This document shows positions 1 to 7,680 of a DNA stretch of 53,599 nucleotides, one piece after another. The stretch is from Candidatus Eiseniibacteriota bacterium. Lineage in GTDB: Bacteria; Eisenbacteria; RBG-16-71-46; CAIMUX01; WJJG01. Numbering within the stretch: the stretch's first letter is position 1; each line of letters opens with the position of its first letter. A program made the translations under genes and the position numbers. The stretch covers positions 1-53,599 of the forward strand of contig JAGMBO010000049.1 of NCBI GenBank assembly GCA_023129715.1, in the 5' to 3' direction. Under the pieces are notes generated by a model. It searched no databases. It saw nothing but the letters and a program-made list of their open reading frames with translations, and had not been told where the DNA came from.

Positions 1-2
1 CG

Positions 3-2720
3 GTGGATGAGTTCCGGCAGGGGATAGAGGAAGGACTTGCGGAGCCGAAGGCTGAGAAGCCGGATCGAGAAGAGACAGAAGATGAACCGGGCAAGTGTCC
101 TGAGTGCGGGCGGCTGAACACGGAAGATGCTCGCTTCTGCGAGGGGTGCGGAGTCGGTCTATTCCAGACCTGTCCCAATCCTGACTGTGGCAAGGAGCTA
201 CGGGTAGGGCTCGACTTCTGCCGTTACTGCGGCACCAGTATCGAGGAGGAGGCGTCCTACCGCGAGCACATCGCCCGGGCTGAGAAGCTATTGCAGAAGA
301 GCCAGTACGGGCGGGCGGAGAAAGAAGCCCGGCTGGCGCTGAAGCTGCGAGCGGAGGACAAGAAGGCGCAGGCGCTGGCCCAAGAAGCGAGCGAGAAAGC
401 CAAACGCCTGGAGGAACTCAGGCGGCAGACGAACAGGAGCCTGGAGCAGGGCGGCTTCGATCTGGCCGAGGAGCGGATCCGTGCGGCGTTAGAGCTGGCC
501 CCCCAGGATGAGGAACTGCTGGAGAAGCTCCGCACGCTCGCCCAACGTTGGACGGAGTCGAAGATCACCCGATGTGCCGAGCTGCTCGACGAACACCTGG
601 CAGCGAAGCGCTGGGCAGACGTCCTCGCTCGAGCCGATGAGATCATCGAGCTTGCAGTCAATAAGAAGTGGGAGGACGGCGGCCCGGTTCAAGGAATCCT
701 TGCACAAGCGAAAGATCTCAAGCACCAAGCGACGGAACAGATCGAACACTGTGAGCAGGTGTTGAACAAGGCCCATTTCCTGCACAACGAGCACCGCTAC
801 GGCGAGGAGATCGCCCTTCTTGAGGAACTTCTAGCTTCTTGGCCCGATGCGCATCGTGCTCAGATACTCCTTACGAAAGCGCGAGAGCAACGCGAGCGCG
901 TCGAGAACGCGTTGCAGGTCGCGGAGCAGGCTTTCGACCAGGGCCAGACCACTAAGGCAGGATACAATCTGCGTCAGGTGCTTGCAGCATGGCCGGAAGA
1001 TCCTCGGGCTCAGGCCCTGAAGAAGCGCCTTGTTCCTGCGCAGCGCGCGGCTGCCAGGCGACGGGCGATCCGGGTCGGAATCGCTGCGGGGGTGATTGCG
1101 GCCGTCGTTGCCATCGTCGCGGTGGTCTTCACGGTCAGGGACAATCGTGGCCATCTGTCGCTCTCTGAGCAGGCTCTGGCAGTCGGGGACTGGGAGACGG
1201 TCCATCGGGAGCTTAGTGAAGCCCGTGGGCTAGGTGTCTCCGAAGAAGCCTGGCAATCCGGTGCACAGGCGATTGGCGGGTTCGTGCTCGCGCGAGGGGA
1301 CAGCCTCCTGAAGGCCGGACAGTGGGATGCGGCCCGCAGGCATTACTCGCAGGCAGAGCGGCTCGGCGGGGCTGTGGCCAGCGAGGCAGAGAAGCGCACG
1401 ACAGTTCTGGAAGAACAGGCGGATCAGGAGATCAGGGGACTACAGGCGGAAGGACTGAGGCTGCAGCAGACTGGTCAGTTTGATGATGCTGTGGCGATGC
1501 TGCGGGGGATCGCCACGGTCCGGCCCGAGGCGGCGCCAGAGGTGGACAACCTGGTGGCCGGGGTGCAGGCGCTGGCGCAGCGCGCCGTCAGGATTGCCTC
1601 CTTGAGTCGTTCGATCCGTGAGGCCATCAACGAGGGGACAGAGGCGTCCATCCAGGCAGCAGAGCAGGCGCTGGTCGAACTTGCGGAGCTGGATCCCGAG
1701 AATGACATGCTGGCAGGGTTGCAAGACCAGCTTGCAACAGCCCGCGACGAACTGGAAAGGCAAAGACAAGAGGAAAGGCAAAGACAGCAGCGGATCACTT
1801 CATTGCTCTCAGAGATCGAGACAGCCATCGGACAGGGCACGGAGGCATCTCTGGAGCGCGCCCAAAACGATCTCCGAGATCTGAAGACACTGGCTCCGAA
1901 CCATGCACGGATCGGGAGCCTGGAGAAAAGCATCAGCACAGGTCTCTGGCAATTCCATCCAGTGGGGACCCGCGCCGGCCAAGTCGCGACCTTTGAGATC
2001 TCTCCCGGGGTCGAGATGGACTTCGTCTGGATCCCTGCGGGGAGATTCCAGATGGGGTCGCCGGAGAGCGAGCCGGGGCGTGATCGCGATGAGGGTCCAG
2101 TCCATCAGGTCGAGATCACGCAGGGGTTCTGGTCGGGGAAGTATGAGGTGACCCAGGCCCAATGGCAGGCCGTGATGGGGAGTAACCCATCGCACTTCAA
2201 GGGGAATACCGGCCGACCTGCAGAGAGCGTTTCTTGGAATTACTGCCAGGAGTTCATCGGAAAGCTGAACGAGGAAGCAGGAAGGGAGGTGTTCCGTCTA
2301 CCGACAGAGGCGGAATGGGAGTACGCGTGTTGTGCCGGAACAACGACGCCGTTCCACACAGGACACTGCCTATCGACCGAGGAAGCCAACTACAATGGCA
2401 ACTATCCTCAGGAGGGCTGCTCCAAGGGGGAGTATCGCGAGAAGACGATGCGAGTAGGCTCCCTGGCTTCGAATGCCTGGGGTCTGTATGACATGCACGG
2501 GAACGTCTGGGAGTGGTGTCATGACCGGTACGGCAGTGACTACTACGGCTCCTCACGCCGGGAGGACCCGGAGGGACCGGAGACGGGCTCGCTCCGCGTG
2601 CTGCGCGGCGGGGGCTGGAGCAGCAGCGCCCGCAGCTGCCGCTCTGCGAGTCGCAGTGACGACTCGCCCGGCTACCGCTACCGCAGCTTCGGCCTGCGCT
2701 TGACGAGAACGGCTCAATGA
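3..2720 (+). CDS. DGR target 1: zinc-ribbon/TPR membrane receptor with C-terminal FGE-sulfatase (lectin-fold) domain, 5'-partial
   Basis: The frame is open at the window edge, so this is the 3' part of a longer gene; GTG at 3 is only the first complete codon. Its first residues (VDEFRQGIEEGL) resemble the last helix of a Ser/Thr kinase domain (compare SVREFREALEG in the 5605 gene), so I infer a kinase domain upstream. Visible order: two zinc ribbons (Cys 32/35/46/49 and 57/62/73/76), TPR-like helices (about 85-350), one membrane helix (about 357-379), more helical repeats (385-650), and an FGE-sulfatase/SUMF1-like domain (about 671-905). The final 40-odd residues are the DGR variable region, with variable codons at 864-896. 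The zinc ribbons should face the cytoplasm and the lectin-fold domain the exterior. The FGE part is nearly the same in DNA as that of the 5605 gene, indicating recent duplication. True FGE catalysis is unlikely; in DGR targets this fold is a binding scaffold. Confidence 0.9.
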   Translation: MDEFRQGIEEGLAEPKAEKPDREETEDEPGKCPECGRLNTEDARFCEGCGVGLFQTCPNPDCGKELRVGLDFCRYCGTSIEEEASYREHIARAEKLLQKSQYGRAEKEARLALKLRAEDKKAQALAQEASEKAKRLEELRRQTNRSLEQGGFDLAEERIRAALELAPQDEELLEKLRTLAQRWTESKITRCAELLDEHLAAKRWADVLARADEIIELAVNKKWEDGGPVQGILAQAKDLKHQATEQIEHCEQVLNKAHFLHNEHRYGEEIALLEELLASWPDAHRAQILLTKAREQRERVENALQVAEQAFDQGQTTKAGYNLRQVLAAWPEDPRAQALKKRLVPAQRAAARRRAIRVGIAAGVIAAVVAIVAVVFTVRDNRGHLSLSEQALAVGDWETVHRELSEARGLGVSEEAWQSGAQAIGGFVLARGDSLLKAGQWDAARRHYSQAERLGGAVASEAEKRTTVLEEQADQEIRGLQAEGLRLQQTGQFDDAVAMLRGIATVRPEAAPEVDNLVAGVQALAQRAVRIASLSRSIREAINEGTEASIQAAEQALVELAELDPENDMLAGLQDQLATARDELERQRQEERQRQQRITSLLSEIETAIGQGTEASLERAQNDLRDLKTLAPNHARIGSLEKSISTGLWQFHPVGTRAGQVATFEISPGVEMDFVWIPAGRFQMGSPESEPGRDRDEGPVHQVEITQGFWSGKYEVTQAQWQAVMGSNPSHFKGNTGRPAESVSWNYCQEFIGKLNEEAGREVFRLPTEAEWEYACCAGTTTPFHTGHCLSTEEANYNGNYPQEGCSKGEYREKTMRVGSLASNAWGLYDMHGNVWEWCHDRYGSDYYGSSRREDPEGPETGSLRVLRGGGWSSSARSCRSASRSDDSPGYRYRSFGLRLTRTAQ
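2585..2720 (+). repeat. DGR variable region VR1
   Basis: This 3' end of target 1 aligns without gaps to the template repeat at 5166-5298. Across the variable interval (template 5173-5271), 18 of 29 template adenines are replaced here, while only 2 of 70 non-adenine positions differ. Template AAC codons have become CTC, AGC, AGT, GAC, TAC and TTC. The segment after the last variable codon (GGCCTGCGCTTGACGAG) is identical in template and both variable regions and is the likely initiation-of-mutagenic-homing segment. Beyond it VR1 differs from the template at isolated bases, as expected for IMH versus IMH*. The stop codon TGA ends the repeat. Confidence 0.95.
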
Positions 2721-2757
2721 CCCTTTGCACTCTTACCATCTTACGATCTGCTCTTGC

Positions 2758-2825
2758 GGACCGTAAGGTCCGGGTGGGCCTGCTCGGGAGGCAGGCGCAG
2801 CGCCGAGCCGAGCAGGCCCACCCGG
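2758..2825. repeat. 18-bp perfect inverted repeat downstream of VR1
   Basis: CCGGGTGGGCCTGCTCGG at 2770-2787 pairs perfectly with 2808-2825 across a 20-nt loop. The loop holds a second palindrome (GGCGC-A-GCGCC, 2794-2804), and just upstream is GGACC-GTAA-GGTCC (2758-2771). No T-tract follows, so a simple intrinsic terminator is not the obvious reading. Hairpins or cruciforms just downstream of the VR are known to promote homing in the Bordetella phage DGR; this one starts about 40-50 nt after the stop codon. A related but partly eroded copy follows VR2. Confidence 0.7.
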
Positions 2826-2893
2826 TTCGCTCGCCGGCGGTGCGTGCCGTCATCTCCTCTTCAGACATTGTCCGGAAGAGGGTATAGAAGCGC

Positions 2894-3445
2894 ATGCAGG
2901 ATGGTCTGAGGATGGGTGTTCGAATTCGGATCGTGACAATACCATTCAGCGAGAATCTGCAGGGCTTCGATGAGGCGCCACTAGCTGCGTTGGCCCGGCA
3001 AGCGGAGATCGTTGACTTGTCCGCGCATTTCTTCATCCACGGGGGCTGTCCGTATTGGACCTGCTTGGCTACCTGCGTGCCACGATCCTCACGCGAGGAG
3101 ATCGCCTCTCCCTCTTCCGCGAAGCACTGGAAGTCCCTTCTTCAGGAAGGAGATGCGGGTCTCTTCCAGACACTGCGGGAATGGAGAGCCAAGGAGGCCG
3201 ATGCACGAGGGATCCCCGCGTTTCTGATCCTGACGAATTGGCAGTTCGCCGAGATCTGCCGCGCGCGTCCAACAACACTGGCAGCGCTCGGTGCCATCGA
3301 TGGAATCGGCCCATCGCGATTGAAGAAGTACGGCCGAAAGGTATTGGAGATCGTTGGGCAATTCAGCGAAATTGCAGATTGCACACCAGTAACTAGCTCG
3401 ACAGTGGAAGACGAGATTCAACCGACGGCCCCACAAGATCCGTAG
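2894..3445 (+). CDS. DGR-associated HRDC-domain accessory protein
   Basis: 183 residues. The N-terminal half (FSENLQGFDEAPLAALARQ, then a HFFIHGGCPYWTCLATCVPR-like stretch) fits, from memory, the small N-terminal domain of DGR-linked HRDC proteins. The C-terminal half (about 105-160) is a five-helix HRDC module with the usual TTLAALGAIDGIGPSRLKKYG-type core, which in RecQ helicases and RNase D contributes to nucleic-acid binding. It lies between target 1 and the Avd gene, in the same direction, 62 nt before the Avd start. HRDC proteins are recognised DGR accessory factors, used with or instead of Avd; the exact role is not established. The ATG at 2894 is weakly supported by a ribosome site; GTG at 2924 is an alternative. 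Confidence 0.82.
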   Translation: MQDGLRMGVRIRIVTIPFSENLQGFDEAPLAALARQAEIVDLSAHFFIHGGCPYWTCLATCVPRSSREEIASPSSAKHWKSLLQEGDAGLFQTLREWRAKEADARGIPAFLILTNWQFAEICRARPTTLAALGAIDGIGPSRLKKYGRKVLEIVGQFSEIADCTPVTSSTVEDEIQPTAPQDP

Positions 3446-3507
3446 CCATCCCGCGGCTCTGCATTCTGTTGTCTGCCAGGGGGCCGGGGATCGCGAAAGG
3501 ACGGGCG

Positions 3508-3939
3508 ATGAGTGAGGAAGAACTCCCCCTCTTCGTGCACTGGATGGAGTTTCTCGACTGGCTTCTCTCCAGAACCGAGAAGTTCCCGCGCAGCGTCCGG
3601 CTCTCGATCTCGAATCGCATCGAGGCATTGGCGCTGGATATTCTCGAAGAGATCATCGAGGCACGCTACCGGCGTGATCGACTCCCTGTTCTGCGGGCGA
3701 TCAATCTCAGGCTCGAGAAGCTTCGCGTCCTACTTCGCATCTGCCATGGGCGGGGCTATCTTCATCACGATGGCTATGAGTATGGGGTCCGGCAGCTCGC
3801 AACAGCTGGGCGGATGATCGGTGGTTGGATCCGCTCGCTTGAAGCGGGTGCCGATCGGTCAGACAAAGCGCCCGCGAACGCCGGGCAGGACAGGCCGGAT
3901 AGTCACGGTATTTGTCGATCAGCCGGCAAGTCACGGTGA
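3508..3939 (+). CDS. avd: Avd-like accessory variability determinant (four-helix bundle)
   Basis: 143 residues. The core (about 1-105) is all-helical and basic, with LPLFVHWMEFLDWLLSRTEKFPR at the start of the bundle, VRLSISNRIEALALDILEEIIEARY in helix 2, a RAINLRLEKLRVLLRI helix and a YEYGVRQLATAGRMIGGWIR final helix. This is the pattern of the bAvd/S23-like family. Avd forms a barrel-shaped pentamer that binds the reverse transcriptase and template RNA and is needed for mutagenic cDNA synthesis in studied DGRs. The gene sits 26 nt before the chosen RT start, so the two are probably co-translated. ATG 3508 is preferred over the in-frame upstream codon at 3469 because family similarity starts there. 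The last 35 residues look like an unstructured tail. Confidence 0.85.
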   Translation: MSEEELPLFVHWMEFLDWLLSRTEKFPRSVRLSISNRIEALALDILEEIIEARYRRDRLPVLRAINLRLEKLRVLLRICHGRGYLHHDGYEYGVRQLATAGRMIGGWIRSLEAGADRSDKAPANAGQDRPDSHGICRSAGKSR

Positions 3940-3965
3940 TCGTTTGCCAGAAGAGGCGGGACAGC

Positions 3966-4964
3966 ATGTTCGACTCCATATGTTCATTCCAGGCACTCTA
4001 TCGCGCCACACAACGGGCTGCGCGTGGAAAGAGAAGGCGATTGCCCGTGGCGCGATTCCTTTGGAATCTGGAGACCGAGATTCTCGAGCTTCAAGAGGAG
4101 CTACAAGAAGGGCATTATCGGCCCAGAACTCCACGGAGATTCCTGATTCACGACCCCAAGGAGAGGCTGATCACCGTTGGGCATTTCCGCGACCGAGTTG
4201 TGCATCATGCTCTGTGTGACGGCATCGGCCCGATCCTTGATGCCAGGGCGATCGGATCTTCCTACGCCTGTCGGCCGGGCAAGGGACCGCTTGAGGCAAT
4301 TGCGCATTGCCAGCGTTTGGCCCGGAGATGTCGGTTCTTCCTGAAGTGCGATGTCGCGCAGTTCTTCGCGAGCATTGATCACGCGATTCTGGGGATCCTC
4401 CTGAGCAGGACCACCAAGGACCGGCGCGTGCTTGCCCTGCTGAGGGTGATCCTCGATGCAGGCGGGAATCTCGGGGAAGGGGGGCGACCGGACAGGGGAC
4501 TGCCCATCGGAAGCCTGACGAGCCAGCACCTGGCGAACTACTACTTGGCGGGCCTGGATCACTACGTCCTTCAGCAGCTTCGTCCTGTCGGCTACCTTCG
4601 CTACATGGATGATTTCCTGTTGTTCGGCCAGGAGCGTGGCCGGCTGCGGGAGATGCTGACGGCAATCCGGGAGTTCTTAGCCAAGCGACGGAGATTGCGG
4701 CTGCGGGATTCGGCCACTCTGCTTGCCCCCACAGCCTCTGGCATCCCCTTCCTGGGATTGCAGATCTTTCCAGGCGTGATCCGACTGCGGCGGAGTCGCA
4801 TTCGGCGTTTTGGTCGTCTGGCCAAGAGGCGGCTTGCACAGTATGGAGCAGGCGTCCTCTCCGAAAAGGAATGGCAGAATTCGATCACCGCGATGCTGGC
4901 GCATATCGAGCGGGGAAGCGCTCCCGCGTTTCGCCGGGCGTTGATTCAACCTATTCTGAGGTAG
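3966..4964 (+). CDS. DGR-type reverse transcriptase
   Basis: 332 residues, a normal length for DGR reverse transcriptases. The N-terminus (ICSFQALYRATQRAARGKRRR) is the typical opening of this clade. Catalytic aspartates are seen in motif 3 (LKCDVAQFFASIDH, D129) and in YMDD (residues 213-216). Motif 4 reads IGSLTSQ (181-187); SQ here is diagnostic for DGR enzymes and is linked to low fidelity opposite adenine, while group II and retroviral enzymes have QG. There is no maturase, endonuclease or RNase H domain. It copies the template RNA encoded just downstream (5166-5298) into adenine-mutagenised cDNA that replaces VR1 or VR2. ATG 3966 is chosen because family similarity starts there; an in-frame ATG at 3912 would overlap avd. 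Confidence 0.95.
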   Translation: MFDSICSFQALYRATQRAARGKRRRLPVARFLWNLETEILELQEELQEGHYRPRTPRRFLIHDPKERLITVGHFRDRVVHHALCDGIGPILDARAIGSSYACRPGKGPLEAIAHCQRLARRCRFFLKCDVAQFFASIDHAILGILLSRTTKDRRVLALLRVILDAGGNLGEGGRPDRGLPIGSLTSQHLANYYLAGLDHYVLQQLRPVGYLRYMDDFLLFGQERGRLREMLTAIREFLAKRRRLRLRDSATLLAPTASGIPFLGLQIFPGVIRLRRSRIRRFGRLAKRRLAQYGAGVLSEKEWQNSITAMLAHIERGSAPAFRRALIQPILR

Positions 4965-5165
4965 CTCCTGTGCTGGCTTGGGGACGCGGTGGGCCGGCTC
5001 CTGTGTTACCTTGGGAGCGGAGCAAGCGGCATTGCCGTTCTTATCAGAAGGCGGATTGCCAGATGTTTCGGCATCAACCGCCTGTGCCAAGATGTGGTTG
5101 CTTCTGCCCGCCGCTGTGCCCCATGCTTGCTGCCGGGTGGGAGCTGCTTTGAACAGGCCGTTTGT
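4965..5165 (+). other. Leader between RT gene and template repeat
   Basis: No convincing gene. This 200-nt stretch probably forms the 5' part of the template RNA. Open frames cross it but show no family resemblance and run into the adenine-rich template, so they are not accepted as proteins. Confidence 0.5.
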
Positions 5166-5298
5166 GGGCTCGAACCGCGTGCTGCGCGGCGGGAGCTGGA
5201 ACAACAACGCCCGCAACTGCCGCTCTGCGAATCGCAACAACAACAGGCCCGGCAACCGCAACCACAACAACGGCCTGCGCTTGACGAGTACGGCTCGA
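5166..5298 (+). repeat. DGR template repeat (TR)
   Basis: Non-coding donor copy of the variable regions, about 200 nt after the RT stop. The similarity to VR1 and VR2 begins at GGGCTCG (5166-5172) and fades after GGCTCGA (5298). Between 5173 and 5271 it holds 29 adenines: twelve AAC codons, one AAT, and single adenines in AGC, AGG and CAC. In both variable regions these are the main changed positions. AAC in the target frame allows 16 codons without any stop when both adenines are randomised, the classic design of a DGR template. The target-frame translation has long runs of Asn. The TR lies downstream of the RT, flanked on both sides by target genes. Confidence 0.96.
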
Positions 5299-5306
5299 TG
5301 CCGGTG

Positions 5307-5330
5307 GTCGGGAGTCGAAAGACTCCCGAC
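5307..5330 (+). other. Perfect hairpin just after the template repeat
   Basis: GTCGGGAGTC (5307-5316), a GAAA loop (5317-5320) and GACTCCCGAC (5321-5330) form a 10-bp GC-rich stem with a stable GNRA tetraloop, 8 nt after the end of the TR. No T-tract follows. In studied DGRs the RNA downstream of the TR folds and binds RT-Avd to prime cDNA synthesis, so this is a candidate structural element of the template RNA. Confidence 0.7.
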
Positions 5331-5604
5331 GTGTGCGGGAGCCGTCCATGTTCCCATCCCGTTCCGGCCGCATCCTCGGACTCGTGCCGGGGGCCGCAGG
5401 CTGGCAAAGAGGGTCGGGGCTGCGGCCGACGGACGAGGCTTTCCGTATCACCGCGACAAGTGCCGCAGTCCCACTGCACAGACCGGTGATTCAGGGGACC
5501 GAGACGGGGCGAATCAGACTGGGTGTTCCGGGCAATTCCGGCCGCTCAGACCGGGGGCCTCGCCGGTCGGTGTCGGCGATGTTCTCTTGGTGGTGTAGAG
5601 GACC
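5331..5604 (+). other. Intergenic region between TR hairpin and target 2
   Basis: No gene recognised. It is the leader of the receptor kinase gene and possibly the 3' part of the template RNA. It ends in TAGAGGACC directly before ATG 5605, a plausible ribosome site with short spacing. Confidence 0.45.
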
Positions 5605-7575
5605 ATGAAGACTTGTCCAAAGTGCGGCCAGTCGAATGTTCAGGGTGCAACCTACTGCTCGCGGTGCGCGGCTCTGCTGGAGCCGCGGGTAGGGTCCGAG
5701 AACACCCGCTTTGGTAACGGCTCCCAAGATGATCCAGACGCAACCATCGGCCCCGGTGACGGGCGACCCGGTTCCACCGCCGGCCAGTTCGAGATCCTCA
5801 CGGAAGTCGGGCGCGGCGGCATGGGGGTCGTTTACCATGCGCGCGATCGCCTGTTGGGTCGCGAGGTCGCGCTGAAGCGGCTCTCTCCCCGTCTTCTAGG
5901 GAGCCAGGTGGGCATTCAGCGCTTCCTGGCGGAGGCGCGCGCGATCGCGGCCCTATCCCACCCTCACATCGTGCAGATTCACCAGTTCGGCGAAGATGCC
6001 GAAGGGCCCTTTATCGCGATGGAGTGGATTGAGGGCCAGGATCTGCGGTCGCTGCTCAAGCAGCGCGGCAAGCTGACCCTTCAGGATGCACTCGGACTGA
6101 TCCGTCCCGTCCTTGCAGCTCTTGACTACGCACACCGCAAGGGAGTGGTCCACCGCGACCTGAAGCCGGCCAACATCCTGTTGACGCACGAGGGCATTCC
6201 GAAGGTCGTCGACTTCGGACTGGCCCGGGTTCTGACGACAGAGGATCTGACCCTGACCGGCGAGTCGGTAGGCACGCTGGCCTACATGGCCCCCGAGCAA
6301 TTCGGCGATGCGAAGCATGCGGACCATCGTTCCGACATCTTCGCACTGGCGAAGGTCATCTATCAGATGCTGACCGGCGAGTATCCGGGCACTGTGGATC
6401 CGCAGCTCCTGCCGGACGAGGTCCGGGAGGTCTTGCTTCGTGCGCTCCGCTCGAAGCCTGAGGAGCGCTACTTCAGTGTGCGCGAATTTCGGGAGGCGTT
6501 GGAGGGGATTGCAACTCGAGCTGTCGGTCGCGAGCCTACACCCAGACCGAGAACTCGATACGTACCGCGGCGGCGGTGGGGCTGGGTAGTCGGAGTTCCG
6601 CTCGTCGTCGTGATAGGAATCGTTCTGGGTGTTGTCTATCTCCCTTCACTGTGGCAGGGCAGCAGCGATGACCAGCAAGCTCCGGCCCGGCGAACGAGCA
6701 GCCTGTCGCCTTCTGAGGGAACCGATCGAGGCGAGTCGACCCCAGCCGACATAGTCTCCCCGGCCGATTCCGAGGACTTGCCCCGCGCTGTTCCGGAGAT
6801 GGACGTGGCTCGACGCGGTGCACTCTCTGCAGGGGAATCACGCGCGTTCACCGTCTATTCCGGAGTACAGATGGATTTCGTCTGGATCCCGGTGGGGCGT
6901 TTCCGGATGGGGTCGCCAGGGAGCGAGCCGGGGCATGAGGACAACGAGAGCCCAGTTCACGAGGTCGAGATCACACAGGGCTTCTGGCTGGGGAAGTACG
7001 AAGTGACTCAGGCCCAATGGCGGGCGGTGACGGGCAGCAATCCCTCCGACTTCAAGGGGGATACCGGCAGACCTGTAGAGGGCGTTTCTTGGAATGACTG
7101 CCAGGAGTTCATCGGAAAGCTGAACGAGGAAGCGGGAAGGGAGGTGTTCCGTCTACCGACAGAGGCGGAATGGGAGTACGCGTGCCGTGCCGGAACAACG
7201 ACGCCGTTCCACACGGGGCGTTGCCTATCGACCGAGGATGCCAACTACGATGGCAATCATCCTCAGGAAGGCTGCTCCAAGGGAGAGAAGCGGGAAACGA
7301 CGATATCAGTAGGCTCCTTGGCTGCGAACGCTTGGGGTCTGTATGACATGCATGGGAACGTCTATGAGTGGTGTCATGACTGGTACGGCAGTGACTACTA
7401 CGGCTCCTCGCCCGGGCAAGATCCGGAGGGACCGGGGACGGGCTCGTACCGCGTGCTGCGCGGCGGCAGCTGGGTCAGCTACGCCCACAGCTGTTGCTCT
7501 GCGAATCGTGGCAGCCTCGGGCCCGGCCTTCGCTATCACAGCAGCGGCCTGCGCTTGACGAGGACGGCCGGATAA
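5605..7575 (+). CDS. DGR target 2: receptor Ser/Thr protein kinase with extracellular FGE-sulfatase domain
   Basis: 656 residues. Order: N-terminal zinc ribbon (CPKCGQSNVQGATYCSRC, 4-22), Hanks-type kinase (about 55-300) with glycine loop GRGGMGVVY, Lys91, HRDLKPAN (Asp185) and DFG (Asp203), one membrane helix (about 324-350), a Ser/Pro-rich linker, and an FGE-sulfatase/lectin-fold domain (about 420-656). The kinase has all catalytic residues and should be active in the cytoplasm, with the lectin-fold domain outside. The last codons are VR2, with variable positions 615-647. This makes it a receptor kinase whose sensor surface is rewritten by the reverse transcriptase. The FGE domain is near-identical in DNA to that of target 1. 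A true formylglycine-generating activity is unlikely because the C-terminal cysteine arrangement does not fit. Confidence 0.95.
   Translation: MKTCPKCGQSNVQGATYCSRCAALLEPRVGSENTRFGNGSQDDPDATIGPGDGRPGSTAGQFEILTEVGRGGMGVVYHARDRLLGREVALKRLSPRLLGSQVGIQRFLAEARAIAALSHPHIVQIHQFGEDAEGPFIAMEWIEGQDLRSLLKQRGKLTLQDALGLIRPVLAALDYAHRKGVVHRDLKPANILLTHEGIPKVVDFGLARVLTTEDLTLTGESVGTLAYMAPEQFGDAKHADHRSDIFALAKVIYQMLTGEYPGTVDPQLLPDEVREVLLRALRSKPEERYFSVREFREALEGIATRAVGREPTPRPRTRYVPRRRWGWVVGVPLVVVIGIVLGVVYLPSLWQGSSDDQQAPARRTSSLSPSEGTDRGESTPADIVSPADSEDLPRAVPEMDVARRGALSAGESRAFTVYSGVQMDFVWIPVGRFRMGSPGSEPGHEDNESPVHEVEITQGFWLGKYEVTQAQWRAVTGSNPSDFKGDTGRPVEGVSWNDCQEFIGKLNEEAGREVFRLPTEAEWEYACRAGTTTPFHTGRCLSTEDANYDGNHPQEGCSKGEKRETTISVGSLAANAWGLYDMHGNVYEWCHDWYGSDYYGSSPGQDPEGPGTGSYRVLRGGSWVSYAHSCCSANRGSLGPGLRYHSSGLRLTRTAG
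7440..7575 (+). repeat. DGR variable region VR2
   Basis: Gapless match to the template repeat. In the variable interval 17 of 29 template adenines are changed (AAC to TAC, GTC, AGC, GGC, CTC, CTT, TAT), against 7 of 70 non-adenine bases. The higher non-adenine count than in VR1 suggests a longer time since the last homing event or ordinary drift. The 17 nt after the last variable codon are identical to the template and VR1. Codon choices differ from VR1 at most variable positions, so the two regions were diversified independently. Confidence 0.94.
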
Positions 7576-7680
7576 TCCTTTGCACTTTTATCATCTTACG
7601 ATCTGCTCTTGTGGACAGGAAGGTCCGGGTGGGCCTGCTCAGGAGGCAGGCGCAGCGCCGAGTCGAGCAGGCTGGAGCCG
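7576..7680 (+). repeat. 3' flank of VR2, duplicate of the VR1 flank, with partial inverted repeat
   Basis: About 95 nt after the stop codon closely match the sequence after VR1 (2721-2815), sharing CATCTTACGATCTGCTCTTG and AAGGTCCGGGTGGGCCTGCTC. The long stem of VR1 is reduced to GCCTGCTC (7633-7640) with GAGCAGGC (7665-7672), while the inner GGCGC-A-GCGCC palindrome (7649-7659) is intact. Similarity stops near 7672. This shows that the duplication of the target end included the downstream flank. Confidence 0.7.

Noticed and set aside
3469-3507. Longer start for avd
   Set aside because: The added residues are not part of the family pattern and lack a ribosome site; ATG 3508 fits.
4978-5598. 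Open frames across the template repeat coding for Asn-rich proteins
   Set aside because: The Asn runs come from the AAC codons of the DGR template; no ribosome site or family likeness exists and the RNA itself explains the sequence.
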